Origin: Frigoribacterium sp. VKM Ac-2836
GTDB lineage: Bacteria; Actinomycetota; Actinomycetes; Actinomycetales; Microbacteriaceae
NCBI RefSeq assembly: GCF_013248995.1
Contig: NZ_JABRPK010000001.1
Location: forward strand, 62,001 to 126,000
Direction: 5' to 3'
Length of the DNA stretch: 64,000 nt
Numbering within the stretch: the first letter of the stretch is position 1; every line of letters starts with the position of its first letter. The position numbers and the translations under genes are program-made. Below are positions 10,506 through 19,145 of the stretch, one piece after another. The notes under the pieces were generated by a model that was given only the letters and a program-made list of their open reading frames with translations, did no database searches and was not told the DNA's origin.

Positions 10506-11262
10506 GGGCCCGTCGCCCGTGGTCCTCGTCGACGCCCTGCGTCGCGAGATCGTCGAGGGCACCCTCGTGCCGGGGACGCGCATCACCGAGGCCTCGGTCG
10601 CCCGCCGCCACGGGGTCTCGCGCGTCCCGGTGCGAGAGGCGTTGCGGGCCCTCGAGGCCGAGGGCTTCGTCGAGTCGACGCCGAACGTGGGCAGCCGGGT
10701 CGCGGCGATCCCGGTCGACGAGGCCGACGACCTCTTCGCCGTGCGCGAGGCCCTCGAGATCTCGACGGCGCGGCGGGCTGCCCTGCGGGCGCGCGGACTC
10801 TTCGGCGAGCCGCGTCCGCCCGAGGACTGGTGGCGTACCCGGCGCATGCTGGGGCAGCTGCTCGACGACGGGGACGCCGCCGTCGAGGCCGGCGACCTCG
10901 ACCGTCTGGTCGAGCTCAACGACCGCTTCCACGTCGGCGTGGCGCATCTGAGCGGCAGCGCGACCCTGGCGACCCTGCTGCGGCAGCTGTCGAACAAGAT
11001 CGAGTGGCTCTACGCGCTCGACACCTTCTCGCGGGGCAAACGGCTGTGGCCGGACCACCGCCGCATCCTGGCGGCGATCGACGCCGGTGACGAGGCACGG
11101 GCCGCCGAGCTGATGGGCTGGCACGTGCGCGAGTCGCGCATCGGGTTCCTCGCCCGCTCCGAACCGGCCGACCGGGTGGCCGACCTGCGGGCCACGCCGC
11201 CCGCCCTGCCGCCCACGATCCAGACGCCCACCATCCCGACGCCCACGATCCCGACGGCCTGA
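10486..11262 (+). CDS. GntR-family regulator with FCD ligand domain
   Basis: About 258 residues if GTG 10486 is used (GGGAG ~9 nt upstream, inside the ATPase gene); GTG 10519 is an equally possible start. The winged helix is LRREIVEGTLVPGTRITE with VSRVPVREALRALEAEGF. The all-helical FCD domain keeps its metal or ligand residues (LNDRFHVGVAH, LWPDHRRIL, MGWHV). The C-terminal tail is an odd PTI(Q/P)T repeat encoded by 15-bp repeats. It closes the operon and probably controls it through the two TTGTATACAA-like palindromes at 3260-3299. Confidence 0.85.
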
Positions 11263-11434
11263 CCCGCGCCTCCCGGGCTCACCGCCAGCGGCACGTGCAC
11301 CGGCTGCACGTTCCCAGGCATCGGTCGGCGATCCTGCTTACTGTTCTCGGTCATGGACGAACCTCCCTCTCACATGCCCTGGCCTCTCCCACGCCTGACC
11401 GCTCGCGCGGTCGTCACAGACGGGGAGGGGCGAC

Positions 11435-12814
11435 ATGAATGACTGGGTCATGGTCGGCATCGGCCTCGTGCTCACCGTCGGCACCGGCTTCTTCGTCGCG
11501 TCCGAGTTCTCGCTGGTCAACCTCGACCGCAACGAGCTGGAGGCGCGGCGTGACCGGGGCGAGAAACGCCTCGGCCCCACGATCAAGGCGTTGCGCATCA
11601 CCTCGACGCACCTCTCCGGTGCGCAGCTCGGCATCACGCTCACCACGTTGCTGACCGGGTACACCTTCGAGCCCGCCATCAGCTCGATGCTGAGCGGCCC
11701 GCTCGGTTCCTTCGGCGTGCCCGCGGCGGTCGTGCCGGTCGTCGGCAGCATCGCGGGCATCGTTCTCGCCACGCTCTTCTCGATGGTGGTCGGCGAGCTC
11801 GTGCCGAAGAACTTCGCCCTCGCTTTGCCGCTGGCCACCGCGAAGTTCGTCGTGCCGTTCCAGGCGGCGTTCACGACCGTCTTCAAACCCCTCATCCTGC
11901 TCTTCAACAACACCGCGAACGCCGCCATCCGCGCCATGGGCATCGAGCCGAAAGAAGAGCTGTCGGGTGCCCGCTCGGCCGAAGAGCTGAGCTCGCTCGT
12001 GCGCCGATCGGCGCTCGAGGGGCAGCTCGACCAGGACCACGCGACCCTGTTGGGGCGCACCCTGCGTTTCTCGCAGCGCGACGCCTCCGAGGTGATGACG
12101 CCGCGCGTGCGCATGACGACCATCGCCTCCACCGGCACGGCCGCCGACATCGTCGAGGCCGCCTTGGCCTCGGGGTTCTCCCGGTTCCCGGTGATCGGTG
12201 ACGACAGCGACGACATCGTCGGCGTCGTGCACGTGAAGCACGCGTTCGCCGTCCCGCTTGCCGAACGCGCCTCCGTCGCCTCGACCTCGCTGATGCAGGA
12301 GGCGCGCTTCGTGCCCGAGAGCATGGGCACCGATTCGCTGCTCGGCCTGTTGCGCCACGGTGGGCTGCAGATGGCGGTCGTCCGTGACGAGTTCGGTGGT
12401 ACCGCGGGGCTCGTCACGCTCGAGGACGTCGTCGAGGAGCTCGTGGGCGAGCTCGAGGACGAGCACGACCGCGCTCGCGTGGGCATCGTGCGCCAGGCCG
12501 GCACCGTCCTCTTCGACGGTGCCCTCCGGCCCGACGAGTTGGCCGACCGGGCCGGCATCCGCGTGCCCGACGACGGTGACTACGAGACCGTGGCCGGGTT
12601 CGTGATCGACCGGCTCGACCGCCTGCCCGAGGTGGGCGACGAGGTCGCCCTCGAGAGCGGCAGCGGCAGCCTGCGGGTCGAACGCGTCGCGAACGGACGC
12701 CTCGAGCGCCTGCGGTTCGTGCCCGCCCCACCGGCCGACGGTCTCGACGCCGTCGCGCCCACCACCGAGCACGACCGCGTGGTCGCCTCGCTGACCGAAG
12801 GGGTGACCCGATGA
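11435..12814 (+). CDS. CNNM/hemolysin C-type membrane protein with CBS pair and CorC domain
   Basis: 459 residues: an N-terminal DUF21 (CNNM) membrane domain with about four helices (FFVASEFSLVNLDRNELEARRD, LLTGYTFEPAI, VVGELVPKNFAL), a tandem CBS pair starting EVMTPRVRMTT, and a C-terminal CorC_HlyC domain (LRPDELADRAGIRVPDDG). The family is linked to magnesium/cobalt homeostasis, probably as ion exporters. The ATG has GGGGAGGGG upstream. Its stop overlaps the start of the shorter paralogue (ATGA), so both subunits may be made together. Confidence 0.88.
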   Translation: MNDWVMVGIGLVLTVGTGFFVASEFSLVNLDRNELEARRDRGEKRLGPTIKALRITSTHLSGAQLGITLTTLLTGYTFEPAISSMLSGPLGSFGVPAAVVPVVGSIAGIVLATLFSMVVGELVPKNFALALPLATAKFVVPFQAAFTTVFKPLILLFNNTANAAIRAMGIEPKEELSGARSAEELSSLVRRSALEGQLDQDHATLLGRTLRFSQRDASEVMTPRVRMTTIASTGTAADIVEAALASGFSRFPVIGDDSDDIVGVVHVKHAFAVPLAERASVASTSLMQEARFVPESMGTDSLLGLLRHGGLQMAVVRDEFGGTAGLVTLEDVVEELVGELEDEHDRARVGIVRQAGTVLFDGALRPDELADRAGIRVPDDGDYETVAGFVIDRLDRLPEVGDEVALESGSGSLRVERVANGRLERLRFVPAPPADGLDAVAPTTEHDRVVASLTEGVTR

Positions 12815-13851
12815 ACGAGTACCTGCCCGGCATCCTCTGGCTCGTCGTGCTGCTGATCGTCAACGGCTTCTTCGTCGGCGCCGAGTTCGCCGTCATCTCG
12901 GCCCGCCGTTCGCAGATCGAACCGCGCGCCGAAGCCGGAAGCAAGGCCGCCAAGAAGACCCTCTGGGCGATGGAGCACGCGACGCTGATGCTGGCCACCA
13001 GCCAGTTGGGCATCACCGTCTGCTCGTTGGTCATCTTGAACGTCTCGGAGCCGGCGATCCACCACCTGCTCGAGATCCCGCTCGGTCTCACCAGCCTCTC
13101 GGCCGAGGCCATCGGCGTGGTCGCCTTCGTCGTGGCGCTCGTCCTCGTGACCTTCTTGCACGTCGTCGTCGGCGAGATGATCCCGAAGAACCTCTCGTTC
13201 TCGGTGCCCGATCGGGCGGCGCTCATCCTGGCACCCCCGCTGGTCTTCGTGGCCACCGTCTTCAAGCCGGTCATCTGGTCGCTCAACGCCGTCGCCAACG
13301 GCGTGCTGAGGGTGTTCGGGGTGCAACCAAAGGACGAGGCGACGAGCTCGTACACCCTCGACGAGGTCGCGACGATCGTGCAGCAGTCGACGCGCGAAGG
13401 GACGCTCATGGACTCGTCGGGCACCCTGTCGGCGGCCTTCGAGTTCACGACCCGCAAGGTGCGAGACGTCGAGGTGCCCCTCGACGAGATGGTGCACCTC
13501 GCGCCGGGGTCGACCCCGGCCGACGTGCAGCGGGCCGTGACGGCTCGGGGGTACTCGCGGTACGTGCTCACCGACGGTGACGGTCAGCCCACGGGCTACC
13601 TGCACCTGAAGGACGTCATGGACCTCACCGACGACGAGGCGTTCGAGGCGCCCGTGCCCGAGAAGCGCATCAGGCGCCTGGGCGCCGTGGGGCGCGACAC
13701 CGACCTCGAGGACGCCCTGGCCTCGATGCGTCGGGTCGGTGCGCACGTGGCCCGTTCCGTCTCGCCCGAGGGCGTGACGACGGGGGTGCTGTTCTTGGAG
13801 GACATCATCGAAGAACTCGTCGGCGAAGTGGACGACGTCACCGCGGTCTGA
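12811..13851 (+). CDS. CNNM-type membrane protein with CBS pair, lacking CorC domain
   Basis: 346 residues, paralogous to the preceding protein over the DUF21 domain (GFFVGAEFAVISARRSQIEP, VVGEMIPKNLSF) and the CBS region (YSRYVLTDGDGQPTGYLHLKD). It ends without the CorC_HlyC domain, so the pair is asymmetric; a hetero-oligomer is possible but unproven. Start codon overlaps the upstream stop. Followed by a convergent GntR gene after 33 nt of C/G-rich spacer. Confidence 0.87.
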   Translation: MNEYLPGILWLVVLLIVNGFFVGAEFAVISARRSQIEPRAEAGSKAAKKTLWAMEHATLMLATSQLGITVCSLVILNVSEPAIHHLLEIPLGLTSLSAEAIGVVAFVVALVLVTFLHVVVGEMIPKNLSFSVPDRAALILAPPLVFVATVFKPVIWSLNAVANGVLRVFGVQPKDEATSSYTLDEVATIVQQSTREGTLMDSSGTLSAAFEFTTRKVRDVEVPLDEMVHLAPGSTPADVQRAVTARGYSRYVLTDGDGQPTGYLHLKDVMDLTDDEAFEAPVPEKRIRRLGAVGRDTDLEDALASMRRVGAHVARSVSPEGVTTGVLFLEDIIEELVGEVDDVTAV

Positions 13852-13884
13852 CGGGCCCGGGCCCGGCCCGGCGTCCTCGTCCCC

Positions 13885-14544
13885 TCAGGCGACGGGGTCT
13901 CGGCCGGGCAGGGCGTGCAACTGCTGTGCGGCGAGTTCGGCCGCCAGGGGGTCGCCGGCTTCGGTCGCCTCGCGAAGGGCGACGAACGCGGCGGCCATCG
14001 ACTCCCAGTGCAGCACCTGGACGATGTCGGGCACGCGCAGCTTGTAGGCGAGGCCGTCGGTGACGTCGGTGCAGAGCTTGACCAGGGCGGCGTTGCCGCA
14101 ATGGTCGACGTAGGTCGTGAAGAGAGCGATGCCGTGGGCGTTGAGGGCCGGGCCGTCCTCGCGGTCGAGGTCGGACAGGCAGACGTCGATCATGCGGACG
14201 ATCTCTCGCGTGACACCGGCCGACAGGCGTGGCACGGCCAGGCGGGCCGCGCCTCCGAACAACACGCCGAGGGTCTGCACCGCCTCGACGGCCTCGTCGG
14301 CGTTGGGCATCGCGACCTTCGTGTAGCGGTTCGGAGCCATCTCGACGAGGCCGGCGCGGACCAGGTCGCCGAGGGCCTCGCGGATCGGCGTGCGTGAGAC
14401 CTGGAGCCACGCGATCAGCTCGTCGTCGTGCAGGCGTTCGCCGGGCTCGAGCGTGCCGTCGATGATCGCGTCACGGATGCGGGTGCGGACCGTGTCGCGC
14501 AGCAGCTGTCGCTCGGCAGCGGGGGGAGTGGCGGGAACGGGCAT
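13885..14544 (-). CDS. GntR-family transcriptional regulator
   Basis: 219 residues. The winged helix spans residues ~14-75 (VRTRIRDAIIDGTLEPGERL, VSRTPIREALGDLVRAGLVE), followed by a helical FCD-like domain (LNAHGIALFTTYVDHCGNAALV). The ATG at 14544 has a good AGGAGG-type site (TCCAGGAGGCCGC). It stands alone between the CNNM pair and glpD; the regulated genes are not evident. A palindromic operator was not recognised nearby. Confidence 0.83.
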   Translation of the reverse strand: MPVPATPPAAERQLLRDTVRTRIRDAIIDGTLEPGERLHDDELIAWLQVSRTPIREALGDLVRAGLVEMAPNRYTKVAMPNADEAVEAVQTLGVLFGGAARLAVPRLSAGVTREIVRMIDVCLSDLDREDGPALNAHGIALFTTYVDHCGNAALVKLCTDVTDGLAYKLRVPDIVQVLHWESMAAAFVALREATEAGDPLAAELAAQQLHALPGRDPVA

Positions 14545-14674
14545 GCGGCCTCCTGGATGATCGTGGTCGAGTGCTCGGCCAGAACTCTATCCGAGAAACG
14601 CCACATTTTGCCCATTGGGCACCGAAGGCGACATGTGTGATTCCCGCGATCGCATACGAGACCACCGAACGACG

Positions 14675-14705
14675 AAGCCCCGCCTCCTCGACGGGGGCGG
14701 GGCTT
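14675..14705 (-). terminator. Intrinsic terminator of glpD
   Basis: AAGCCCCGCC (14675-14684) and GGCGGGGCTT (14696-14705) form a perfect 10-bp stem with an 11-nt loop, about 20 nt beyond the glpD stop. Confidence 0.75.
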
Positions 14706-14725
14706 GTCGATCCGGGTCGGTTCTC

Positions 14726-16468
14726 TTACTTCGTGGTGACCGGGGCCGCCACGGGCACGTGCTGCGAGGCGACCTCGACGCCGTGCGCGTCCCGCAGGGT
14801 CGTCAGGGTCCGCTCGATCTCGTCGTCTCGCTGCTCGGTCGTCCAGCCGAGCGAGGCGGCCATGACGTCCGCGATCTCGGTGAGCAGCTCTATGGTGACG
14901 CCGCCGACGAACGCGAGGTTCGTGCGGCGCAAGACGACGTCGGCGAGGTGGACGGCGTCCTCGTGCTCGGCGAAGTAGGCGATCTCGGCGGTGGTCAGCG
15001 TGGGATCGGCCTCGAGAGGCTGCGACGGCTGGTCGAGCAGGACCTCGATGACCTCGGAGGCGCGGGTGCCGTAGCGGGTCAGCAGGCGGTCGACCTGGTC
15101 GCGGTCGAGCCCGTCCGTGTGCGCCGCCACCCAGGTGGTGCGGGCGCCCTCGGTCGTCGGGAATCCCTTGCCCCCGCCGATGGCCATGCCGGTCGTGTCG
15201 ACGGACCGCTTCACGCCCAGCTTGGTCGTCGCCTCGGTCGAGAGGTGGGCCGACAGGGCGCGGAAGGTCGTCCACTTGCCGCCGACGAGGCTGAGGACGG
15301 TCGTGCCGGGCAGCTCGGCGACCTCGGTCTCGACGATGCGGTAGTCACGCGACACGAAGCCGGCGGCGAGGTCGTCGTGCTTCGGCAGCGGGCGGACGCC
15401 CGAGTAGCGGTAGACGATGTGGTCACGGCTGAGCTCGATGTCGGGGTAGACGTGCTTGACCAGGTCGAAGAAGTAGTGCACCTCTTCTTCCGTGCAGACG
15501 GCGGGCTCCGCCATGTCCGCCTCGAGATCGGTCGTGCCGATGAGCACGCGGCCCTTGAGCGGGTAGATCAGGACGATCCGGCCGTCGTTGTTCTCGAAGA
15601 AGATCTCGCGACCGTTCGTGGCCTCGAGCAGCTCGGGGCTGTCGACGACGATGTGCGACCCCTTGGTGCCGCCCATGTACTGCGACTCGGCGCCGAAGGC
15701 CTTGTTGGTGAGGTCGGTCCAGGGGCCCGACGCGTTGACGACCACGTCGGCCGTGACCGTGAACTCGGTGCCGCTCACGACGTCACGGAGGGTCACCCCG
15801 CCCTCGGAGGTGCCGACGGCTTCGAGGTAGTTGGCGCTGCGAGCGTTGTCGCCCGCCGCGAGGCCGTCCTTCAGCACGTCGAGCGCGAGGCGCTCGGGCT
15901 CGTGCACCGACGCGTCGTAGTAGGTGCCCGTGTACTTGAGCGCCTTGTTGAGGTGGGGCATCTCGGCGAGTGCCTTCTTGCGCCCGAGGAACCTGTGACG
16001 CGGAACCGATCCGCCGTCGCGGGAGAACGAGTCGTACATCGTCATGCCGACCTTGATCAGCAGCGCGCCGCGCTCTTTCGTGGAGCGCTGCTTGTGCGTG
16101 AGCATGCGCAACGGGGCGTTCATGATGCCGCTGAACGTCGAGAAGATCGGCATCGTGGTCTGCAGGGGCTTGACGTAGTGCGGAGCGATCTTGAGCAGAC
16201 CGTTGCGCTCCTCGACGCTCTCGCGGACGAGGCGGAACTCGCCGTTCTCGAGGTAGCGGATGCCACCGTGGATCATGTGCGACGAGGCGGCGGAGGCGCC
16301 CGAGGCGTAGTCGGCACGCTCGACGAGCACGACGTCGACCCCCTGGAGGGCGAGGTCGCGGAAGGTCGCGATGCCGTTGATGCCACCGCCCACGACGAGC
16401 ACCTGTGCCGTCGGGCGGTCGACGATGCGCTGCACGTTGGGACGGATCGAGTCTGTCTTCTTCGACAT
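14726..16468 (-). CDS. glpD: Glycerol-3-phosphate dehydrogenase, FAD-dependent
   Basis: 580 residues. The N-terminal FAD motif is QVLVVGGGINGIATFRD near residue 23, followed by ASSHMIHGGIRYLENGEF and the GlpD signatures GGTKGSHIVV and YSGVRPLP. The C-terminal GlpA/D domain follows (ERTLTTLRDAHG at the end). It oxidises glycerol-3-phosphate to dihydroxyacetone phosphate and passes electrons to menaquinone at the membrane. The ATG has GAAAGAAG upstream. It diverges from a SorC-family regulator, and two palindromes in the shared region are likely operators. Its product is the acceptor substrate required by the ether-lipid enzymes encoded from 20821. Confidence 0.93.
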   Translation of the reverse strand: MSKKTDSIRPNVQRIVDRPTAQVLVVGGGINGIATFRDLALQGVDVVLVERADYASGASAASSHMIHGGIRYLENGEFRLVRESVEERNGLLKIAPHYVKPLQTTMPIFSTFSGIMNAPLRMLTHKQRSTKERGALLIKVGMTMYDSFSRDGGSVPRHRFLGRKKALAEMPHLNKALKYTGTYYDASVHEPERLALDVLKDGLAAGDNARSANYLEAVGTSEGGVTLRDVVSGTEFTVTADVVVNASGPWTDLTNKAFGAESQYMGGTKGSHIVVDSPELLEATNGREIFFENNDGRIVLIYPLKGRVLIGTTDLEADMAEPAVCTEEEVHYFFDLVKHVYPDIELSRDHIVYRYSGVRPLPKHDDLAAGFVSRDYRIVETEVAELPGTTVLSLVGGKWTTFRALSAHLSTEATTKLGVKRSVDTTGMAIGGGKGFPTTEGARTTWVAAHTDGLDRDQVDRLLTRYGTRASEVIEVLLDQPSQPLEADPTLTTAEIAYFAEHEDAVHLADVVLRRTNLAFVGGVTIELLTEIADVMAASLGWTTEQRDDEIERTLTTLRDAHGVEVASQHVPVAAPVTTK

Positions 16469-16550
16469 GGTCACTGCTTCTTTCGAGATGCGATGTCTGG
16501 TGGTGGTGACCGACTCGTCCTGCGGGCCGGTAGATTCATGGTCGTCCCGA

Positions 16551-16565
16551 TGCACACACGGTGCA
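16551..16565. promoter_or_regulatory. Candidate SorC operator 1
   Basis: TGCACACACGGTGCA, an inverted TGCAC/GTGCA repeat. It lies between glpD and the SorC gene, its centre about 21 bp (two helical turns) from operator 2. Confidence 0.5.
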
Positions 16566-16572
16566 ACGGATC

Positions 16573-16586
16573 TGCACGAACGTGCA
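16573..16586. promoter_or_regulatory. Candidate SorC operator 2 touching the ribosome site
   Basis: TGCACGAACGTGCA, a perfect 6-bp palindrome around AA. Its last base is the first base of the AAGGAGG ribosome site (16586-16592) of the SorC gene, suggesting autoregulation. Confidence 0.55.
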
Positions 16587-16597
16587 AGGAGGTCTCG

Positions 16598-17560
16598 TTG
16601 GCCGTCGGCGATCAGTCGGAACGCACGCAGGAAGCCCTGCGCGCCGCGCATCTGTACTACATGCAGGACCTCACGATGGAGGCGATCGCGCATGAGCTGC
16701 AGACGTCCCGCTCGTCGGTCTCGCGCCTCCTCAAGTCCGCTCGCGAGACGGGACTCGTCGACATCCAGATCAAGTCCCCGCTCGACCAGCCGACCGCCGT
16801 GGGCGAGGGGCTGCACCGGCGGTTCGGCGTGGTCGCCCACGTCGTCCCCGTGCCCGACCAGACGGGTGACGTCGACCGGCTCGACCGGGTCGCGCTCTCG
16901 GCTGCACGAACGCTCACCCAGTACGTCGACTCGAACATGGTCGTCGGGGTCGCCTGGGGCTCGACCGTCAGCGCGGTCAGCCGGTACCTGGTGCCCAAGA
17001 CGACGCACAACACCGTCTTCGTGCAGTTGAACGGGGCGGCCAACACCCGCACGACGGGCATCGAGTACGCCAGCGAGATCCTCCGGCGCTTCGGCCACGC
17101 GTACGGCGCCCTGATCCAGCAGTTCCCCGTGCCGGCGTTCTTCGACGACCCCGGCACGAAGCGGGCGCTGTGGCGGGAGCGCAGCACCCGTCGCGTCCTC
17201 TCGCTGCAGGGTGCCATGGACCTCGTCGTCTTCGGCGTCGGATCGCGCGAGGCGCACGTGCCCAGCCACGTCTACTCGGGCGGCTACCTCGAGCAGAGCG
17301 ACCACGAGAGCCTGGTCCACGACCACGTGGTGGGTGACGTCGCGACCGTGTTCTTCCGCGAGGACGGCTCGTCGGCCGACATCGAGCTCAACCAGCGCGC
17401 CACGGGCCCCGACCTGGCGACCATCCGGCGCACGCCGCGTCGCGTCTGCGTCGTCGCGGGCGAGGCGAAGGTGGCCAGCGTCCGGGGTGCGCTCGCCGCG
17501 GGCCTGGTCACCGACCTCATCCTCGACGAGGGGACGGCCAGGGCCCTCCTGGCCAGCTGA
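16598..17560 (+). CDS. SorC-family sugar-sensing transcriptional regulator
   Basis: 320 residues. The TTG start is chosen because a perfect AAGGAGG lies 5 nt upstream and the HTH follows shortly (LYYMQDLTMEAIAHEL, TSRSSVSRLLKSARETG). The rest is the SorC effector-binding domain (VGVAWGSTVSAVS near residue 110, DLVVFGVGS, VAGEAKVASVRGALAAGLV near the end), which senses phosphorylated sugars or polyols in this family. Its position opposite glpD suggests control of glycerol use, but the ligand is unknown. Candidate operators are at 16551-16586. Confidence 0.87.
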   Translation: MAVGDQSERTQEALRAAHLYYMQDLTMEAIAHELQTSRSSVSRLLKSARETGLVDIQIKSPLDQPTAVGEGLHRRFGVVAHVVPVPDQTGDVDRLDRVALSAARTLTQYVDSNMVVGVAWGSTVSAVSRYLVPKTTHNTVFVQLNGAANTRTTGIEYASEILRRFGHAYGALIQQFPVPAFFDDPGTKRALWRERSTRRVLSLQGAMDLVVFGVGSREAHVPSHVYSGGYLEQSDHESLVHDHVVGDVATVFFREDGSSADIELNQRATGPDLATIRRTPRRVCVVAGEAKVASVRGALAAGLVTDLILDEGTARALLAS

Positions 17561-17669
17561 GGACGGAGGCGCGGGCGGGGTACAGCGGGCCAGCCGCGAC
17601 CCAGCCCGGACGCGTAGACGGGACGGGTAGCACACCGGGCCCTCGACGGGCCCCGAGAGGAGCATCACC

Positions 17670-18236
17670 ATGGCCAGCACCGAACTCACCGGACGCCGCG
17701 TTCTCGCGATCGTCACCAACTACGGCGTCGAGCAGGACGAACTCGTCGTCCCCGTCGCGAAGCTGCGCGACCAGGGCGCGACCGTCGTCGTGGCCGGCGT
17801 CTCCACCGAGCCGATCGGGACGCTCGTCGGCGACAAGGACCCGGGCGAGACCGTCCGCCCCGACACCACGATCGCCGAGGTCGACGCCGCGGACCACGAC
17901 CTCCTGCTCGTGCCCGGCGGCACCATCAACGCCGACACCCTCCGCACCGAGGGTGACGCGGTCGACCTGATCAAGGCCTTCGCCGCGGCAGGCAAGCCGA
18001 TCGCCGCCATCTGCCACGGACCGTGGGCCCTCATCGAGGCGGGGCTCGTCCAGGGCAAGGAGCTGACGTCCTTCGCGTCGCTGCAGACCGACGTCCGCAA
18101 CGCCGGTGGCACCTGGGTCGACCGCTCGGTCGTGACGGACGTCGAGCAGGGCTTCACGCTCATCACCTCGCGTGACCCCGACGACCTCGACGACTTCGTC
18201 CGCGAAGCGTCGACGGCCCTCGCCGCGACGGCCTGA
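17670..18236 (+). CDS. DJ-1/PfpI-family protein (protease I/YhbO-like)
   Basis: 188 residues forming one class-I glutamine-amidotransferase-like domain. The nucleophile elbow is AAICHGPWAL with Cys near residue 116; the Glu of VEQDE near the N-terminus and the following His complete the usual site. Members are chaperone, glyoxalase or deglycase-type stress proteins, so the exact reaction is open. The ATG has GAGAGGAGC upstream. A strong terminator follows directly. Confidence 0.88.
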   Translation: MASTELTGRRVLAIVTNYGVEQDELVVPVAKLRDQGATVVVAGVSTEPIGTLVGDKDPGETVRPDTTIAEVDAADHDLLLVPGGTINADTLRTEGDAVDLIKAFAAAGKPIAAICHGPWALIEAGLVQGKELTSFASLQTDVRNAGGTWVDRSVVTDVEQGFTLITSRDPDDLDDFVREASTALAATA

Positions 18237-18242
18237 CCGGAC

Positions 18243-18304
18243 GACCCCCGGCCCGGCGCGTCGGTCCACCTCGGTGGGCAGACGCGCCGGGCCAGGGGTC
18301 TTTA
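18243..18304 (+). terminator. Strong intrinsic terminator after the DJ-1 gene
   Basis: Twenty-base arms at 18243-18262 and 18281-18300 pair at 19 of 20 positions, with an 18-nt loop and a TTTAAT tail. Confidence 0.88.
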
Positions 18305-18407
18305 ATGGGACGCAGGGTCCGTCGCGGCCCGTCCCCGAGGCGCACCGTCTTCGAGACGTACCGTCCCCGAGGAGCCCCGGCGTCCGACCGGTCGAGAGAG
18401 AGGCGCG

Positions 18408-19010
18408 ATGAAGTTCGGCAAGGCGAGCAAGGTCCCCTCCGAGCCGGCGACACCCGACCCGGTGGCCCTCGAGCGGGCCGTCTCCGAGGGCGTGCTCATC
18501 TCCCGTGCCGCCGCCGTCGTCTCGGTCGCCAACTCGATCGTCATCCGTGCCCTCCGGGACGACGAGCACTTCGACCACGAGCGCACCCGCGAGGCCGTGC
18601 GGACCATCCTCGGGCGTCTGGCGGCCGAGCAGCGTGAGCAGAACGAGCGCATCGGTGGCGAGCGTGCGAAGGCACTCAAGGCGAAGGGCCGGTCCCGGCA
18701 CCAACACGACTACCGCCGGGGTGACGACGACACCCTCTGGTTCCGTGAGAAGACCTACACGGCCGTCGCCGAGAGGTTGGACGATCTGCAGTCCGACGAC
18801 GACTTCGTCGACGGCATCGTGGCCTCGGCGGTCGACCGGGCGTGGGGCGACGTGGGCGCCGTGATCGTCACCAAGGTCTCGGCCGTCGAGGCGGTCGACC
18901 CGGCGTATCCCGACGAACGCGAGCAGCGCCTCCGTGAGTTCGTCGACGTCGACATCGCGCGGCTGCTGGCCCAGCCTCCGCCGGGGTCCGACGCGCCGCG
19001 CTCCACCTGA
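18408..19010 (+). CDS. Conserved actinobacterial hypothetical protein
   Basis: 200 residues, no signal peptide or membrane helix. The N-terminal third contains SEGVLISRAAAVVSVANSIV, the middle a charged helix (LAAEQREQNERIGGERAK) and a His-rich turn (RSRHQHDYRRGDDD), the end an acidic helix. The ATG follows GAGAGAGAGG. I recognise it only as a type of protein common in Microbacteriaceae without assigned function. It is isolated between a terminator and the SGNH-like/GAF gene. Confidence 0.75.
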   Translation: MKFGKASKVPSEPATPDPVALERAVSEGVLISRAAAVVSVANSIVIRALRDDEHFDHERTREAVRTILGRLAAEQREQNERIGGERAKALKAKGRSRHQHDYRRGDDDTLWFREKTYTAVAERLDDLQSDDDFVDGIVASAVDRAWGDVGAVIVTKVSAVEAVDPAYPDEREQRLREFVDVDIARLLAQPPPGSDAPRST

Positions 19011-19145
19011 TCCACGACTCCGTCCATCGGCCCCCGACCTGGGGCTTTCCCGGGCCTGACCGGGAGGACACCATGGGGGGACACGCTCGGCCCTCACCAC
19101 GCGGAGCCCTCGTCGATCAGGCCACCGCTGTGGGAGGAACCCGGC

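Noticed and set aside
14615-16547. Long plus-strand open frame running through glpD into the SorC gene
   Set aside because: The glpD strand has complete family motifs; only the part from 16598 (SorC) is coding on the plus strand.
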